Assembly (NCBI GenBank): GCA_020637615.1
Contig: JACKKC010000038.1
Coordinates: 1 to 23,362 of the forward strand
DNA length: 23,362 nucleotides
Origin: Rhodovulum sp.
GTDB taxonomy: Bacteria; Pseudomonadota; Alphaproteobacteria; Rhodobacterales; Rhodobacteraceae
Reading direction: 5' to 3'
The first letter of the stretch is position 1, and every line of letters begins with the position of its first letter. The notes under the pieces were generated by a model. It was not told the DNA's origin, searched no databases, and saw nothing but the letters and a program-made list of their open reading frames with translations. The position numbers and the translations under genes are program-made. This document shows positions 1-7,859 of this stretch, one piece after another.

Positions 1-97
1 CCCTGACCGGCGCGGTGAACCTTGACGATGGAGCCGTCGAGCATCGCGTATTCGAGATCGGTCCGGTCGGCCAAAGCTCTGAACATCCTGTAGAAAG
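1..97 (-). pseudogene. IS5-family transposase fragment, cut by the window edge and by the IS3 element
   Basis: Read on the minus strand from about 97 to 1, the sequence encodes a peptide containing MFRALADRTDLEYAMLDGS followed by IVKVH. This matches the region around the first catalytic aspartate of IS5-family (IS427/IS1031-like) DDE transposases, where LEYxMIDGTIVRVH is usual. The reading frame runs off the window start and ends abruptly where the IS3 element's left inverted repeat begins, so only about 32 residues are visible. It is probably the residue of an older insertion. Whether more of the gene lies upstream of the window cannot be seen. Confidence 0.6.
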
Positions 98-125
98 TGA
101 CCTGCCCCCTTCCTGATCCCTCGAT
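98..125 (+). repeat. IS3 element left inverted repeat
   Basis: It begins TGACCTGCCCCCTTCCTGAT and continues CCCTCGAT. It matches the reverse complement of the right end with three substitutions and one base of length difference. Confidence 0.8.
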
Positions 126-159
126 TTGAGTGAGGGTCCGTCATCCGAAGGAGACGGAC

Positions 160-423
160 GTGAAGAAGAGCAGGTTTGCGGAAGCACAGATCATCGGCGT
201 GCTGCGTGAGCAGGAAGCGGGCGGGACGACGGACGAGGTCTGCCGCCGGCACGGGATCAGCCCACAGACCTTCTACCGGTGGAAGGCGAAGTACGGCGGC
301 CTCGCGGTGTCGGACGCGCAGAAGCCGAAGGCGCTGGAGGACGAGAACCGGCGGCTGAAGAAGCTGCTGGCCGAGTCGATGCTCGACGTGGCGGCTCTGA
401 AGGATCTCCTGGGAAAAAACTGA
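160..423 (+). CDS. IS3-family transposase OrfA
   Basis: An 87-residue DNA-binding half of an IS3 transposase. I chose the GTG at 160 because an AAGGAGA ribosome-binding site sits 7 bases upstream and because the protein then begins VKKSRFAEAQIIGVLRE, the usual start of this family. Residues about 17-47 form the helix-turn-helix (EVCRRHGISPQTFYRWKAKY). Residues about 57-84 are a leucine-zipper-like coiled coil with regularly spaced leucines, used for multimerisation. The gene ends GGA AAA AAC TGA, so the stop codon directly follows the slippery heptamer. Ribosomes that slip back one base continue into orfB to make the full OrfAB transposase. Confidence 0.88.
   Translation: MKKSRFAEAQIIGVLREQEAGGTTDEVCRRHGISPQTFYRWKAKYGGLAVSDAQKPKALEDENRRLKKLLAESMLDVAALKDLLGKN
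414..420 (+). other. Programmed -1 ribosomal frameshift site (A AAA AAC)
   Basis: The heptamer A_AAA_AAC is in the zero frame of orfA and fits the X_XXY_YYZ rule for -1 slippage. It is followed at once by the orfA TGA. Shifting back one base continues into orfB as KKLTGLAARREAV. This is the known expression mechanism of IS3-family elements; it was not tested here. Confidence 0.8.
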
Positions 424-1328
424 CCGGGCTCGCGGCGCGCCGGGAGGCCGTGCTCCGCCTGACGGCCGAGCGCGGCTTCTCCCAGCGGCGCGCCTGCGAG
501 CTGGTCCGGATCGATCCCAAGACCGTGCGCCGTGAGCCCGATCCGGGCGATGGCGACCTGCGCGAGCGGCTGCGGAGCCTGGCGGCGGAACGGCGCCACT
601 TCGGCTACCGACGCCTCGGCATCCTGCTCGAGCGAGAAGGCATCCACATGAACAGGAAGAAGCTCTACCGGCTCTATTCCGAGGAGGGACTGGCCGTGCG
701 CCGACGCCGCGGCCGCAAGCGCGCGACGGGAACGCGGGTGCCGATCGCGCTTCCGGACGGGCCGAACCAGCGCTGGAGCCTCGACTTCGTCAACGACGCC
801 CTCGACTGGGGCCGTCGCTTCCGTATCCTCGCCATCGTCGACGACTTCACCCGCGAAGCGCTCGCCCTGGTCGTCGACACCTCGATCGGCGGCCGGCGTC
901 TCGTGCGCGAACTCGACACGCGCGTCGCCCGCCGCGGCAAGCCCGCCGTCATCGTCAGCGACAACGGCACCGAGATGACCAGCCGCGCCGTCCTCGAATG
1001 GACCAACCGGACCGGCATCACCTGGCACTACATCGCGCCCGGCAAGCCGCAGCAGAACGGCTTCGTCGAGAGCTTCAACGGTCGATTGCGCGACGAATGT
1101 CTCAAAGAGGAGGTCTTCGCCAACTTGGCGGAGGCCCGTACCGTAGTCGAGCGCTGGCGGCTCGACTACAACCTCGTCCGACCCCACTCCGCCCACGGCG
1201 GCCTCACCCCGGACGCTGTTCGCCAGGACCCCGCGGCCGGCCGCCTCCGCCACCCCAACCGCTCCGCCGGCCGGCCGCTACCGTCGGCGACGCAGACCCG
1301 CTATCAAACCCAAGGGCTCTCGCAATGA
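414..1328 (+). CDS. IS3-family transposase OrfB (catalytic half, made by -1 frameshift)
   Basis: The catalytic portion of the OrfAB transposase, with an integrase-type RNase H fold. Numbering residues from the frameshift, Asp124 (WSLDFVND), Asp183 (VSDNGTEM) and Glu219 (QNGFVESFNGRLRDE) make a DD(35)E triad with exactly the expected spacing between the second Asp and the Glu. An HTH_21-like segment lies near residues 45-90 (RHFGYRRLGILLEREG). The C terminus carries the typical WRLDYNLVRPHSAHGGLTP block. No stops or frameshifts interrupt it, so the element could still be mobile. The frame has no good independent start with a ribosome-binding site, so expression as a fusion with OrfA is the simplest reading. 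Confidence 0.88.
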   Translation, partial: KKLTGLAARREAVLRLTAERGFSQRRACELVRIDPKTVRREPDPGDGDLRERLRSLAAERRHFGYRRLGILLEREGIHMNRKKLYRLYSEEGLAVRRRRGRKRATGTRVPIALPDGPNQRWSLDFVNDALDWGRRFRILAIVDDFTREALALVVDTSIGGRRLVRELDTRVARRGKPAVIVSDNGTEMTSRAVLEWTNRTGITWHYIAPGKPQQNGFVESFNGRLRDECLKEEVFANLAEARTVVERWRLDYNLVRPHSAHGGLTPDAVRQDPAAGRLRHPNRSAGRPLPSATQTRYQTQGLSQ

Positions 1329-1354
1329 TCGAGGGGTCAGAAGGAAGCAGGTCA
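1328..1354 (-). repeat. IS3 element right inverted repeat
   Basis: On the minus strand it begins TGACCTGCTTCCTTCTGACC and continues CCTCGAT. It starts at the last base of the orfB stop codon, leaving no spare sequence between gene and end, as is usual in IS3 elements. Confidence 0.8.
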
Positions 1355-1496
1355 CTCCGTGCAACACGGATGCGACACGGGGCATGGCCGACGTTCCGCA
1401 GGCGTTCGCGCCGATGGCGCTTGCCATCCACTCCGACCGGAGCCGTCATGACCCCCGACATCATGTCGGAGACCACAACATGCCCAAGACCAGCAT
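1355..1496. other. Orphan segment between the IS3 and IS21 elements
   Basis: This 142-base stretch separates the two mobile elements and I could not assign it to a gene on either strand. It contains a near-perfect palindrome at 1455-1469 (CCGACAT-C-ATGTCGG). It could be remaining host sequence or a piece of an older element. Confidence 0.4.
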
Positions 1497-1508
1497 TGTG
1501 AACCGGCG

Positions 1509-1556
1509 TGCAAAAAGGACCCCGTATTGGGGTGATCGGCATCCAAAAGGGACCCC
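1509..1556 (+). repeat. IS21-type terminal repeats (two copies)
   Basis: Two related blocks, GTGCAAAAAGGACCCC and CATCCAAAAGGGACCCC, lie 30 bases apart at the left end of the IS21 remnant. Multiple terminal repeats are a family hallmark. Confidence 0.65.
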
Positions 1557-1609
1557 CCTGATACGGGTGGTCCAACGTGCTTCCGAGGAAATCGGGAGCC
1601 GAGTTTGGG

Positions 1610-2575
1610 ATGCTGGTGGTGGAGACGATTGCGAAGATCAGGCGGGCGTATTTTCAGGAGTTCGGCATGAGGCCGCCATTGGTCCGAGGACCATGCCGGA
1701 CAAGCCGATCAAGCAGATCTGCCGTGAGCTGCGTGTGTCTCGGAAGACAGTGCGGAAGGTTGTCCGCTCCGGCGCGACGGAGTTCACCTATGAGCGCAAT
1801 ATCCAGCCCTTGCCGAAGATCGGCCCCTGGCGGACCCAGCTCGACGACATGCTGGCCGAGAACGCCCGGCGGCCGAAGCGCGAGCGCCTGACCCACATCC
1901 GGATCTTCGAGGAACTCAGGTCCCTGGGTTATGGCGGCGGCTATGATGCCGTGCGCCGGTATGCGGCTGCCTGGTCGAGGACGGAGACCGAAGCCTCTGC
2001 AGTAGGCTACGTGCCGCTCAGCTTCGATCCGGGCGAGGCCCACCAGTTCGACTGGAGGTGAGGAGAATAAGGGGACGGTCCAGCGGACGGCCCCCCGACG
2101 AACAGATCGTTCTGATCGACGGCATGACCACGACGGTGAAGGTCGCGTACGTCCGGCTCTGCCACTGCCGGATGATCCTCGTCCGGGCCTCTCCCCGCGA
2201 GACGTGAGGCAGATGGTCTTCGACGCCCACGACAAGGCGTTCGCCTTCGTCGGCGGGGCGTGCGCCCGGGGTATCTACGACAGCGAGCCATTGGCCCGAG
2301 TGGCGATGGCGAGGGAAGACGGCGGTGGACACGACCTTCGTGGGCAAGGATCGCGCCTACAATCGCGTTCGCCAATGTCTCTCGGACCACTGGCGAGACA
2401 TGGCTCACTCCAGCAGATGTGCGGGCCTTACCTGGTCGAGCCGGTGGCGCGCACCTCGGCCTCGGGCTGGGGCGCGCGATTTGTCCGAACGACAATGGCG
2501 CGCGGCCAGGTCGAGAACCAGATCGGGGTGATCCGGCGGCGGTTCTTCGTGCCGCGGGGACATCCATCAACTGAT
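1610..2575 (+). pseudogene. istA: IS21-family transposase istA, truncated with multiple frameshifts
   Basis: Recognisable IstA blocks occur in order but in different frames. MLVVETIAKIRRAYFQE (from 1610) is followed by a helix-turn-helix, KQICRELRVSRKTVRKVVRS (about 1708-1770), in another frame. PLSFDPGEAHQFDWR then ends at a TGA at 2059. VKVAYVRLCHCRMILVRA precedes another stop, then come MVFDAHDKAFAFVGG, VGKDRAYNR, MCGPYLVEPVA and finally QVENQIGVIRRRFF. The first catalytic Asp (FDW) and the late Glu (VEN) are visible, but at least five frame changes and two in-frame stops separate them. About 37 extra bases sit between the first two blocks. The C-terminal third and the partner istB are absent. 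This gene is dead. Confidence 0.8.
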
Positions 2576-2682
2576 GAGTTCGCCGGCGTCCCCTCCTTTC
2601 GACGGATCGGGATGGCCACGATCGTAGGCAGGCGCCGGCAGACCGCAGACAGCACACCGGGCAGGACCTTTGCCGCGGAAGC

Positions 2683-2709
2683 AGCGAGGCGCTCGGTGAG
2701 CGCCTCGCT
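2683..2709. terminator. Perfect 12-bp hairpin between the IS21 remnant and dctM
   Basis: Arms AGCGAGGCGCTC and GAGCGCCTCGCT are perfectly complementary around a 3-base loop. The hairpin lies about 30 bases beyond the dctM stop on the minus strand, the right place for an operon terminator or a 3'-end stabilising structure. No T-run follows on either strand, so it is not a classical Rho-independent terminator. The rest of 2576-2738 shows no gene I recognise. Confidence 0.5.
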
Positions 2710-2738
2710 CGTGTTCGAATCGAGAAGCAGGGGCCGGA

Positions 2739-4019
2739 TCAGTAGCCGAGCCTTTCCGGCAGCCAGGTCACCACGCTCGGAAACAGCATGCAGAGCAGCA
2801 GCACGCCATACATCGCCGCGATAAAGGGCCAGCTTTCCCGCACCAGTTCGCCCATCTTCACGCCAGTGATGCCGCAGACCACGAAGAGCACCACACCAAC
2901 CGGCGGTGTCAGCATGCCGATCACGAGGTTCAGCACGAAGAGAAAGCCGAAATGCAGCGGATCGATGCCATAGTTGAGCGCGATCGGATGGAAGAGCGGA
3001 ACGAGCATGATGTAGGCCGCGTTCGATTCGAGGAACATGCCCACGACAAGGAGCATCAGCGCAATGAGGCAGAGGAACAGGAACGGGCTTTCGGTGATGC
3101 CCTCCATCATCCCGGCGAGGTGCATCGGCAGGAGGTCGATGGTGAAGAGGAACGTGACCGTGGAAGCGAAGGCGATCATGGCGCCGACCAGAGCGGATGT
3201 CTTCGCCGCGGTGAGAAGCACCTCCGGCAGGTCGGCAAGCCGGAGTTTGCGGGTCACGAAGAACCCGAGGAGGAGTGCGTAGCAGACCCCGATGGCAGCC
3301 CCTTCGGTCGGCGTAAATGCTCCCGCGACGATGCCCCCGATCACGACGACCGGCATGAGGAACACGAGGAAGGACCTGCGGAGCTCCCGCAGGATGGCGG
3401 AAAGGCTGATCGGATCGCCCGCGAGCGGATAGTCCCGCTTCCAGGAGATGAACCAGCAGAGGAACATGAAGGACAGGAACAGAATCACGCCCGGGACGAC
3501 CCCCGACATGAACATCCCCCCGACCGAGACGCTGGAACCCGCCATGAAGGCGTAGACGATCATGGCGCCAGACGGGGGGATGATCGGTCCGAGATTGGCC
3601 GCGGCCGCGACGATGCCCGTCGAAAACCCGAGCCCGTATTGCTTGCGCAACGACGGCACGAGCGTGGAAGAGAGCGCTGAGGCATCCGCCACCGCGGCCC
3701 CCGAGACCGAGGCGAGCCCGGCTCCCGAGATGATGGCGACCTGTGCGAGGCCGCCGCGGACACGGCCGATGAAGGCATTGGCCAGATCCACGAGCCGCTC
3801 CATGATGCCACCCTTCAGCATCAATTCGCCCGCGACCATGAACAGCGGGATCGACATCAGCGGAAACGAGTTGACCGCGTTCATGATCCGCGGCGGCAGC
3901 ACCATCAGGTCGAAACCCGAGAGCCAGAGACCGCCCAGGGCAGACACTCCGAGAGCGAAGGCCAGGGGCATGCCGAGAAAAGCGAGCACGAGAAAGGTGA
4001 TGACAACGATGAGGCTCAC
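2739..4019 (-). CDS. dctM: TRAP transporter large permease subunit DctM
   Basis: The 426-residue large membrane subunit of a tripartite ATP-independent periplasmic (TRAP) transporter, which drives solute uptake with a sodium or proton gradient. The protein is almost entirely hydrophobic with about 12 membrane segments. It starts MSLIVVITFLVLAFLGMP and contains family blocks such as FPLMSIPLFMVAGELM, ALSSTLVPSLRKQYG, ANLGPIIPPSG and LVIGMLTPPVGVVLFV. Length and blocks match DctM/SiaM proteins. Its ATG overlaps the dctQ stop by four bases (ATGA), so translation is probably coupled. It is the last gene of uraD-dctP-dctQ-dctM. The permease itself does not reveal the substrate; the neighbouring uraD suggests a purine breakdown product such as a ureide, but that is inference. 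Confidence 0.93.
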   Translation of the reverse strand: MSLIVVITFLVLAFLGMPLAFALGVSALGGLWLSGFDLMVLPPRIMNAVNSFPLMSIPLFMVAGELMLKGGIMERLVDLANAFIGRVRGGLAQVAIISGAGLASVSGAAVADASALSSTLVPSLRKQYGLGFSTGIVAAAANLGPIIPPSGAMIVYAFMAGSSVSVGGMFMSGVVPGVILFLSFMFLCWFISWKRDYPLAGDPISLSAILRELRRSFLVFLMPVVVIGGIVAGAFTPTEGAAIGVCYALLLGFFVTRKLRLADLPEVLLTAAKTSALVGAMIAFASTVTFLFTIDLLPMHLAGMMEGITESPFLFLCLIALMLLVVGMFLESNAAYIMLVPLFHPIALNYGIDPLHFGFLFVLNLVIGMLTPPVGVVLFVVCGITGVKMGELVRESWPFIAAMYGVLLLCMLFPSVVTWLPERLGY

Positions 4020-4519
4020 GGGCGGACCTCCTCAGAAGTGCTCTTCGCGACGGTGCCCGGGGCGATCGCCATGTGAACCAGGTGCAGCGCGGAATGCAGG
4101 GCGCCCAGGATCACCGGCAGGAAGAAGACGCTCGAGGTCAGATTGATCGACCCGAGCCGTTCCGACCAGGTTGTCACAGCCACCACGATCGCGGTCCAGA
4201 AGACGACGAGCATCATCCCCGCGGCCAGAAGGCTCATGAGCCGGGCGATGCCGACCCTCAGCCCCTCCGGCAGCCGCGAGACCAGCAGGTCGATCCCCAC
4301 ATGCGTCCCGTCCCTGATCCCCAGCGGGATGGCGAGAAAGATCGTGGCGACGAAGGCCAGGCGGGAGACTTCATCGGCCCAGTCGAACGAGCCGTTGAAG
4401 AGATAGCGCATCGCGACCTGGGCCGAGACGACGACGACCATCGCCGCTGCGCCGAGCATCACGAGGAAACGCGCGCCCTGATCGGCGCGCGCGAGGAGAG
4501 ATGTGAGGAACCTGTCCAT
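4016..4519 (-). CDS. dctQ: TRAP transporter small permease subunit DctQ
   Basis: The 167-residue small membrane subunit of the TRAP transporter. I chose the ATG at 4519, giving MDRFLTSLLARADQGARF, because upstream in-frame sequence overlaps dctP and looks non-coding. Four membrane segments are visible: about residues 17-37 (FLVMLGAAAMVVVVSAQVAM), 50-70, 87-115 and 130-150. The middle block FDWADEVSRLAFVATIFLA followed by GIRDGTHVGIDLL matches the DctQ signature, where an acidic residue and the G-x-H-V motif are typical. The gene starts 13 bases after dctP and overlaps dctM by four bases. DctQ pairs with DctM in the inner membrane. Confidence 0.92.
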   Translation of the reverse strand: MDRFLTSLLARADQGARFLVMLGAAAMVVVVSAQVAMRYLFNGSFDWADEVSRLAFVATIFLAIPLGIRDGTHVGIDLLVSRLPEGLRVGIARLMSLLAAGMMLVVFWTAIVVAVTTWSERLGSINLTSSVFFLPVILGALHSALHLVHMAIAPGTVAKSTSEEVRP

Positions 4520-4532
4520 CCGTCCCGCCGGA

Positions 4533-5525
4533 TCAATGGCCGAGTTTTTCGACTTCGGCGTCGAGCAGCTCGACCAGCGCCGGATCGAGCCGGGCCTTCG
4601 TCTCGGCCGCGACACCGCTCGTCTTCTCGCGCAGGTCGGCGGCAAATTCCGGCGAGACCTCGGTGTAGGTCATGCCGTCGGCAATGAGCTTGTCGAGGGC
4701 CGCCGCATCCTGTTCGGCGGCAAGCTTGCGCTGGTAGGCGATGGCGGTGTCCATCGCGGCCTCGATCGTGTCGCGGGTTTCGGGCTCCAGCCCCTCGAAC
4801 CAATTCTCGTTCGCGACGACCGAGATGAAGTCGAAGAAGTGGCCGGTGTTGGAGATGTATTTCTGCACCTCGGAATAGCCTGCCACGTCGATGATGGAGA
4901 ACGGGTTTTCCTGGCCGTCGATCACGCCCTGCTCAAGCGCGGAGTAGAGCTCCTTCACGTCCATGGCGACCGGGTTTGCGCCGAGCGCGCGGAAGGTTGC
5001 AAGGTGGGTCTCGTTCGGCTGCAGGCGGATCTTCAGGCCCGCGATGTCATCGACGCTTTCGATCGGATGGGCATTGTTCGTGAGCTGCCGGAAGCCGAGC
5101 TCCATGTAGCCCATCGAGGCCATGCCCTCAGCGGCCATCTTCTCGTCGAGGGCGGCACCGACCGGACCATCCGCCACCGCAAAGGCCTGCTCACGGGTTT
5201 CAAACTGGAACGGCAGGCCGATCACTTCGAGTTCGGGCATCGTGCGGGTGAGATAGGCCGTGCCCACCCACATCAGTTCGATCGCGCCGATCTTGACGGC
5301 CTGCACGTTCTCGGCGGCACCGCCGAGTTGCTGTGCCGGGAATATGTTCACCTCGATCTCGCCGTCGGAGAGCTTCTCGACCTCTTCCTTGAAGAGCTGC
5401 ATGGCTTGGCTGGAGGAGTGCTCGGTGGCGAAGTTGCCGGCGATACGGATCAGGTCCTTGGCGTCGGCCGCGTTGACCGAGAGAGCGAGAACGGAAGAGG
5501 CGAGGACGGGGACGAAGGTTTTCAT
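4533..5525 (-). CDS. dctP: TRAP transporter periplasmic substrate-binding protein DctP
   Basis: A 330-residue periplasmic binding protein of the DctP family. The ATG at 5525 is preferred over one three codons upstream, because AGGA then lies about 8 bases away and the protein begins with a short signal peptide (MKTFVPVLASSVLALSVNAA). The mature part shows family blocks: KLSDGEIEVNIFPAQQLGG (about 51-69), GFRQLTNN with Arg147, and GLKIRLQPN with Arg167. Arg167 aligns with the arginine that contacts the substrate carboxylate in SiaP-like proteins. LEQGVIDGQENP follows at about 197-208. The preserved arginine suggests a carboxylate-containing ligand. The gene starts 5 bases after uraD ends, so the two were probably selected together. 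Confidence 0.92.
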   Translation of the reverse strand: MKTFVPVLASSVLALSVNAADAKDLIRIAGNFATEHSSSQAMQLFKEEVEKLSDGEIEVNIFPAQQLGGAAENVQAVKIGAIELMWVGTAYLTRTMPELEVIGLPFQFETREQAFAVADGPVGAALDEKMAAEGMASMGYMELGFRQLTNNAHPIESVDDIAGLKIRLQPNETHLATFRALGANPVAMDVKELYSALEQGVIDGQENPFSIIDVAGYSEVQKYISNTGHFFDFISVVANENWFEGLEPETRDTIEAAMDTAIAYQRKLAAEQDAAALDKLIADGMTYTEVSPEFAADLREKTSGVAAETKARLDPALVELLDAEVEKLGH

Positions 5526-5530
5526 GGAGT

Positions 5531-6088
5531 TCATTCCTGTGGTTCGGATTCGAGCTGGTTGGAGGAGACTGTGGCGTTTCCGAAGGCCTTGACGGCCCGG
5601 TTGCGGATCACGGGTGCGATCTCGGCATTGGTTGTCGTATGTTCTTCGACCGGCGAGGCCTTCCGGCGCTGCTCGAAGATTGCGATGATGCTCGCACGGT
5701 CCGGGATACGGTGCGGCGCGAGGATGAACGGGTATCCGAAGCGGAGGCGGTAGGCCGCGTTAGGCGCAGCGAGCCGGCGGGATTCGGGGCCGCGCAGCCG
5801 GGTGAGCCCGAGCCGATCCTGTTCGCCGGTTGATTCCTCGCTCATTCGGCCCTCGGAGGCTTCAATGCCAGCGAGCTCCGGGTACACTTGGAAGAGATCA
5901 ATCCGCTTGGCGGCATCGGTCGCGAGGATCACCTCAACGAGCGCTTCCGCACGTGCTTCATCCGAGGCGAACGGCCGGGCATTGAGGGCAGCCTCCGCGA
6001 CCCAGGGTGACCGCTCCGCGAGGGGAGCGGTCATTTCCAACGCCCTGCTACGGCTTGCCTGGTTCAGATCGTGGATGGTGATTGCCAT
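5531..6088 (-). CDS. uraD: UraD-like OHCU decarboxylase (allantoin pathway) with an altered catalytic position
   Basis: A 185-residue protein of the 2-oxo-4-hydroxy-4-carboxy-5-ureidoimidazoline decarboxylase family, which makes (S)-allantoin in the last step of urate oxidation. The ATG at 6088 gives MAITIHDLNQASRSRALEMT; upstream TTG and ATG starts exist but would add non-conserved sequence. Family features are LAERSPWVAEAAL (about 23-35), ARPFAS, EESTGEQDRLGLTRL with Glu89, and NAAYRLRFGYPFILA (110-124). The expected HPDLAG motif reads YPELAG: the catalytic His is Tyr69 (TAC; CAC would restore His). The tail after about residue 155 matches the usual ending (EIxRIARLRL) poorly. It may be inactive, or an altered enzyme. 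It heads an operon with a TRAP transporter. Confidence 0.8.
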   Translation of the reverse strand: MAITIHDLNQASRSRALEMTAPLAERSPWVAEAALNARPFASDEARAEALVEVILATDAAKRIDLFQVYPELAGIEASEGRMSEESTGEQDRLGLTRLRGPESRRLAAPNAAYRLRFGYPFILAPHRIPDRASIIAIFEQRRKASPVEEHTTTNAEIAPVIRNRAVKAFGNATVSSNQLESEPQE

Positions 6089-6119
6089 GGAGAGTTGCCG
6101 CGATGTCCTGTCGAGGGTC

Positions 6120-6163
6120 ATTGTAGAGCGACCTGACCATTTCAATCCATGACATTATGGTCA
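6120..6163. promoter_or_regulatory. Candidate operator and promoter for the uraD-dctPQM operon
   Basis: A perfect dyad, TGACCAT (6134-6140) N16 ATGGTCA (6157-6163), sits in the 105-base gap between uraD and the LysR-type stub. A TACAAT sequence on the minus strand (6120-6125) could be its -10 box, about 9 bases downstream of the dyad for uraD. Divergent LysR-operon gaps typically hold such sites. The palindrome is seen directly; its function is inferred. Confidence 0.5.
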
Positions 6164-6193
6164 GTCATCCATTCGAATAGTTAGAACTACCTA

Positions 6194-6330
6194 ATGGCCC
6201 TCGATTTGGTCCCTCGCGGTCTCCTCCATCTCCTGGCGGTTGCCGAGCACGGCTCCGTCCAGGCCGCTTCGTCGGCCACCGGCATCTTCGGCTCGCCAGC
6301 GATGCCGGCGTCCCGACTCTCAGCCAGAAC
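6194..6330 (+). pseudogene. LysR-type regulator, N-terminal stub only
   Basis: An ATG at 6194 opens a frame starting MALDLVPRGLLHLLAVAEHG and continuing SVQAAS. This closely resembles the first helix-turn-helix of LysR-type regulators (LxxFLAVAEHGSVxxAA). Beyond about residue 30 the match decays (GIFGSPAMPASRLS in place of GISQPAxSRQLxxLE), and no effector-binding domain follows. The position, divergent from uraD across a gap containing a dyad, is where a dedicated LysR regulator of that operon would be expected. I read it as a truncated, non-functional regulator. The fold match is to a short segment only, so certainty is moderate. Confidence 0.5.
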
Positions 6331-6670
6331 ACATTTCCGCGCCGGTAGACGCCGGACCCCTATCCTTGGGCATTTCCGACCGCAGCAGCCCGTCGCATGT
6401 GGCACGCCCCGTGGCACAGCGCGGTGGCGCACCTGCCCGGAATCGCACTGGATTCCCAGTGAATCCCGGCTAAATCAATGGCTTACGGATGATTGGCTGG
6501 GGGCCTGGATTCCCGAATCAGGACAAACGGAGGCGGAGTCGCTACGCGCTCTTTGAATTCATTGGGAAAAAGGGCAGAAAATCCGCCGCGGGTGTGCGGC
6601 AGCCTGCTGCAACCTCTTGCGACGGCGCGCCCGAAGGATGCCGATTACCAGGGTCGCGGAATGAGAGGTC
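6331..6670. other. Gene-poor segment
   Basis: No frame here shows recognisable protein family features on either strand. The stretch lies between the LysR stub and the IS630 remnant and is probably insertion or deletion debris. A piece near 6490-6540 superficially resembles a tRNA 3' half but lacks a proper T-loop. Confidence 0.4.
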
Positions 6671-6672
6671 TA

Positions 6673-6978
6673 CAGGCCGCCGAGGCGAGATTTGGGTCGG
6701 CGAGGTCGGCGGGCGAGGCCAACCTGGATCCGGAACGGCTCGTGTTCATGGATGAGACTTGGGCCAAGACCAGCATGGCGCACCAACGACCGCGCCCCGC
6801 GCGGGGAGCGCCGGCAGGTCGTCGTGCCACATGGTCACGGGAAGACCATGACCGTCGCCGCTGCCCTCACTCTGCGCGGCATGGTCGCGCACTTCGTGCT
6901 CTCGGGGCCGATCAACCGCGATGCTTTCGATGCCTATGTCTCGCCGGTCCTCGTGCCCGAGCTTCGCCCATGGCGTGG
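6673..6978 (+). pseudogene. IS630-family transposase remnant
   Basis: The block LDPERLVFMDETWAKTSMA (about 6720-6780) is the first-aspartate region of IS630-type transposases. After a frameshift near 6785 the match continues in the next frame with APRGERRQVVVPHGHGKTMT and then VLSGPINRDAFDAYV and VLVPELRP. The normal continuation carrying the second Asp and the Glu (a MDNLxxHK block, then NPIE) is missing. The remnant stops about 25 bases before the purU stop codon, so this insertion or its decay defined the end of the sarcosine operon. It is not functional. Confidence 0.75.
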
Positions 6979-7001
6979 CTCCCTTCGTAACCTGCAACTG
7001 C

Positions 7002-7859
<858 letters not shown>

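Larger units (their letters stand above)
98..1354 (+). mobile_element. IS3-family insertion sequence, apparently complete
   Basis: The element runs TG...CA and is bounded by imperfect inverted repeats of about 27 bases. The left end begins TGACCTGCCCCCTTC and the right end, read on the opposite strand, begins TGACCTGCTTCCTTC; both then continue through a CCCTCGAT tract. Between them lie orfA and orfB in the classical -1 arrangement, with an A AAA AAC slippery heptamer. The length of about 1.26 kb is normal for the family. The flanks (AAG before, CTC after) do not form an obvious 3-4 base target duplication, so the element may have been involved in a rearrangement after insertion. The match is only to the IS3 family; the subgroup (IS51/IS407-like) is an inference. 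Confidence 0.88.
1497..2575 (+). mobile_element. IS21-family insertion sequence remnant
   Basis: The left end is recognisable by its start, TGTGAACC, and by two similar short repeats, GTGCAAAAAGGACCCC at 1509-1524 and GCATCCAAAAGGGACCCC at 1539-1556. Repeated blocks of this kind at the ends are typical of IS21 elements and serve as IstA binding sites. They are followed by a broken istA. There is no sign of istB or of a right end, so the element has lost its 3' half and cannot move on its own. The right boundary is the last position at which I can still recognise IstA-like peptide and is approximate. Confidence 0.75.

Noticed and set aside
6490..6545. Possible tRNA gene or tRNA 3' fragment on the minus strand (TGGGGGCCTGGATTCCCGAA area)
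   Set aside because: The T-loop consensus GGTTCRANNCC is not present on either strand and no cloverleaf can be drawn.
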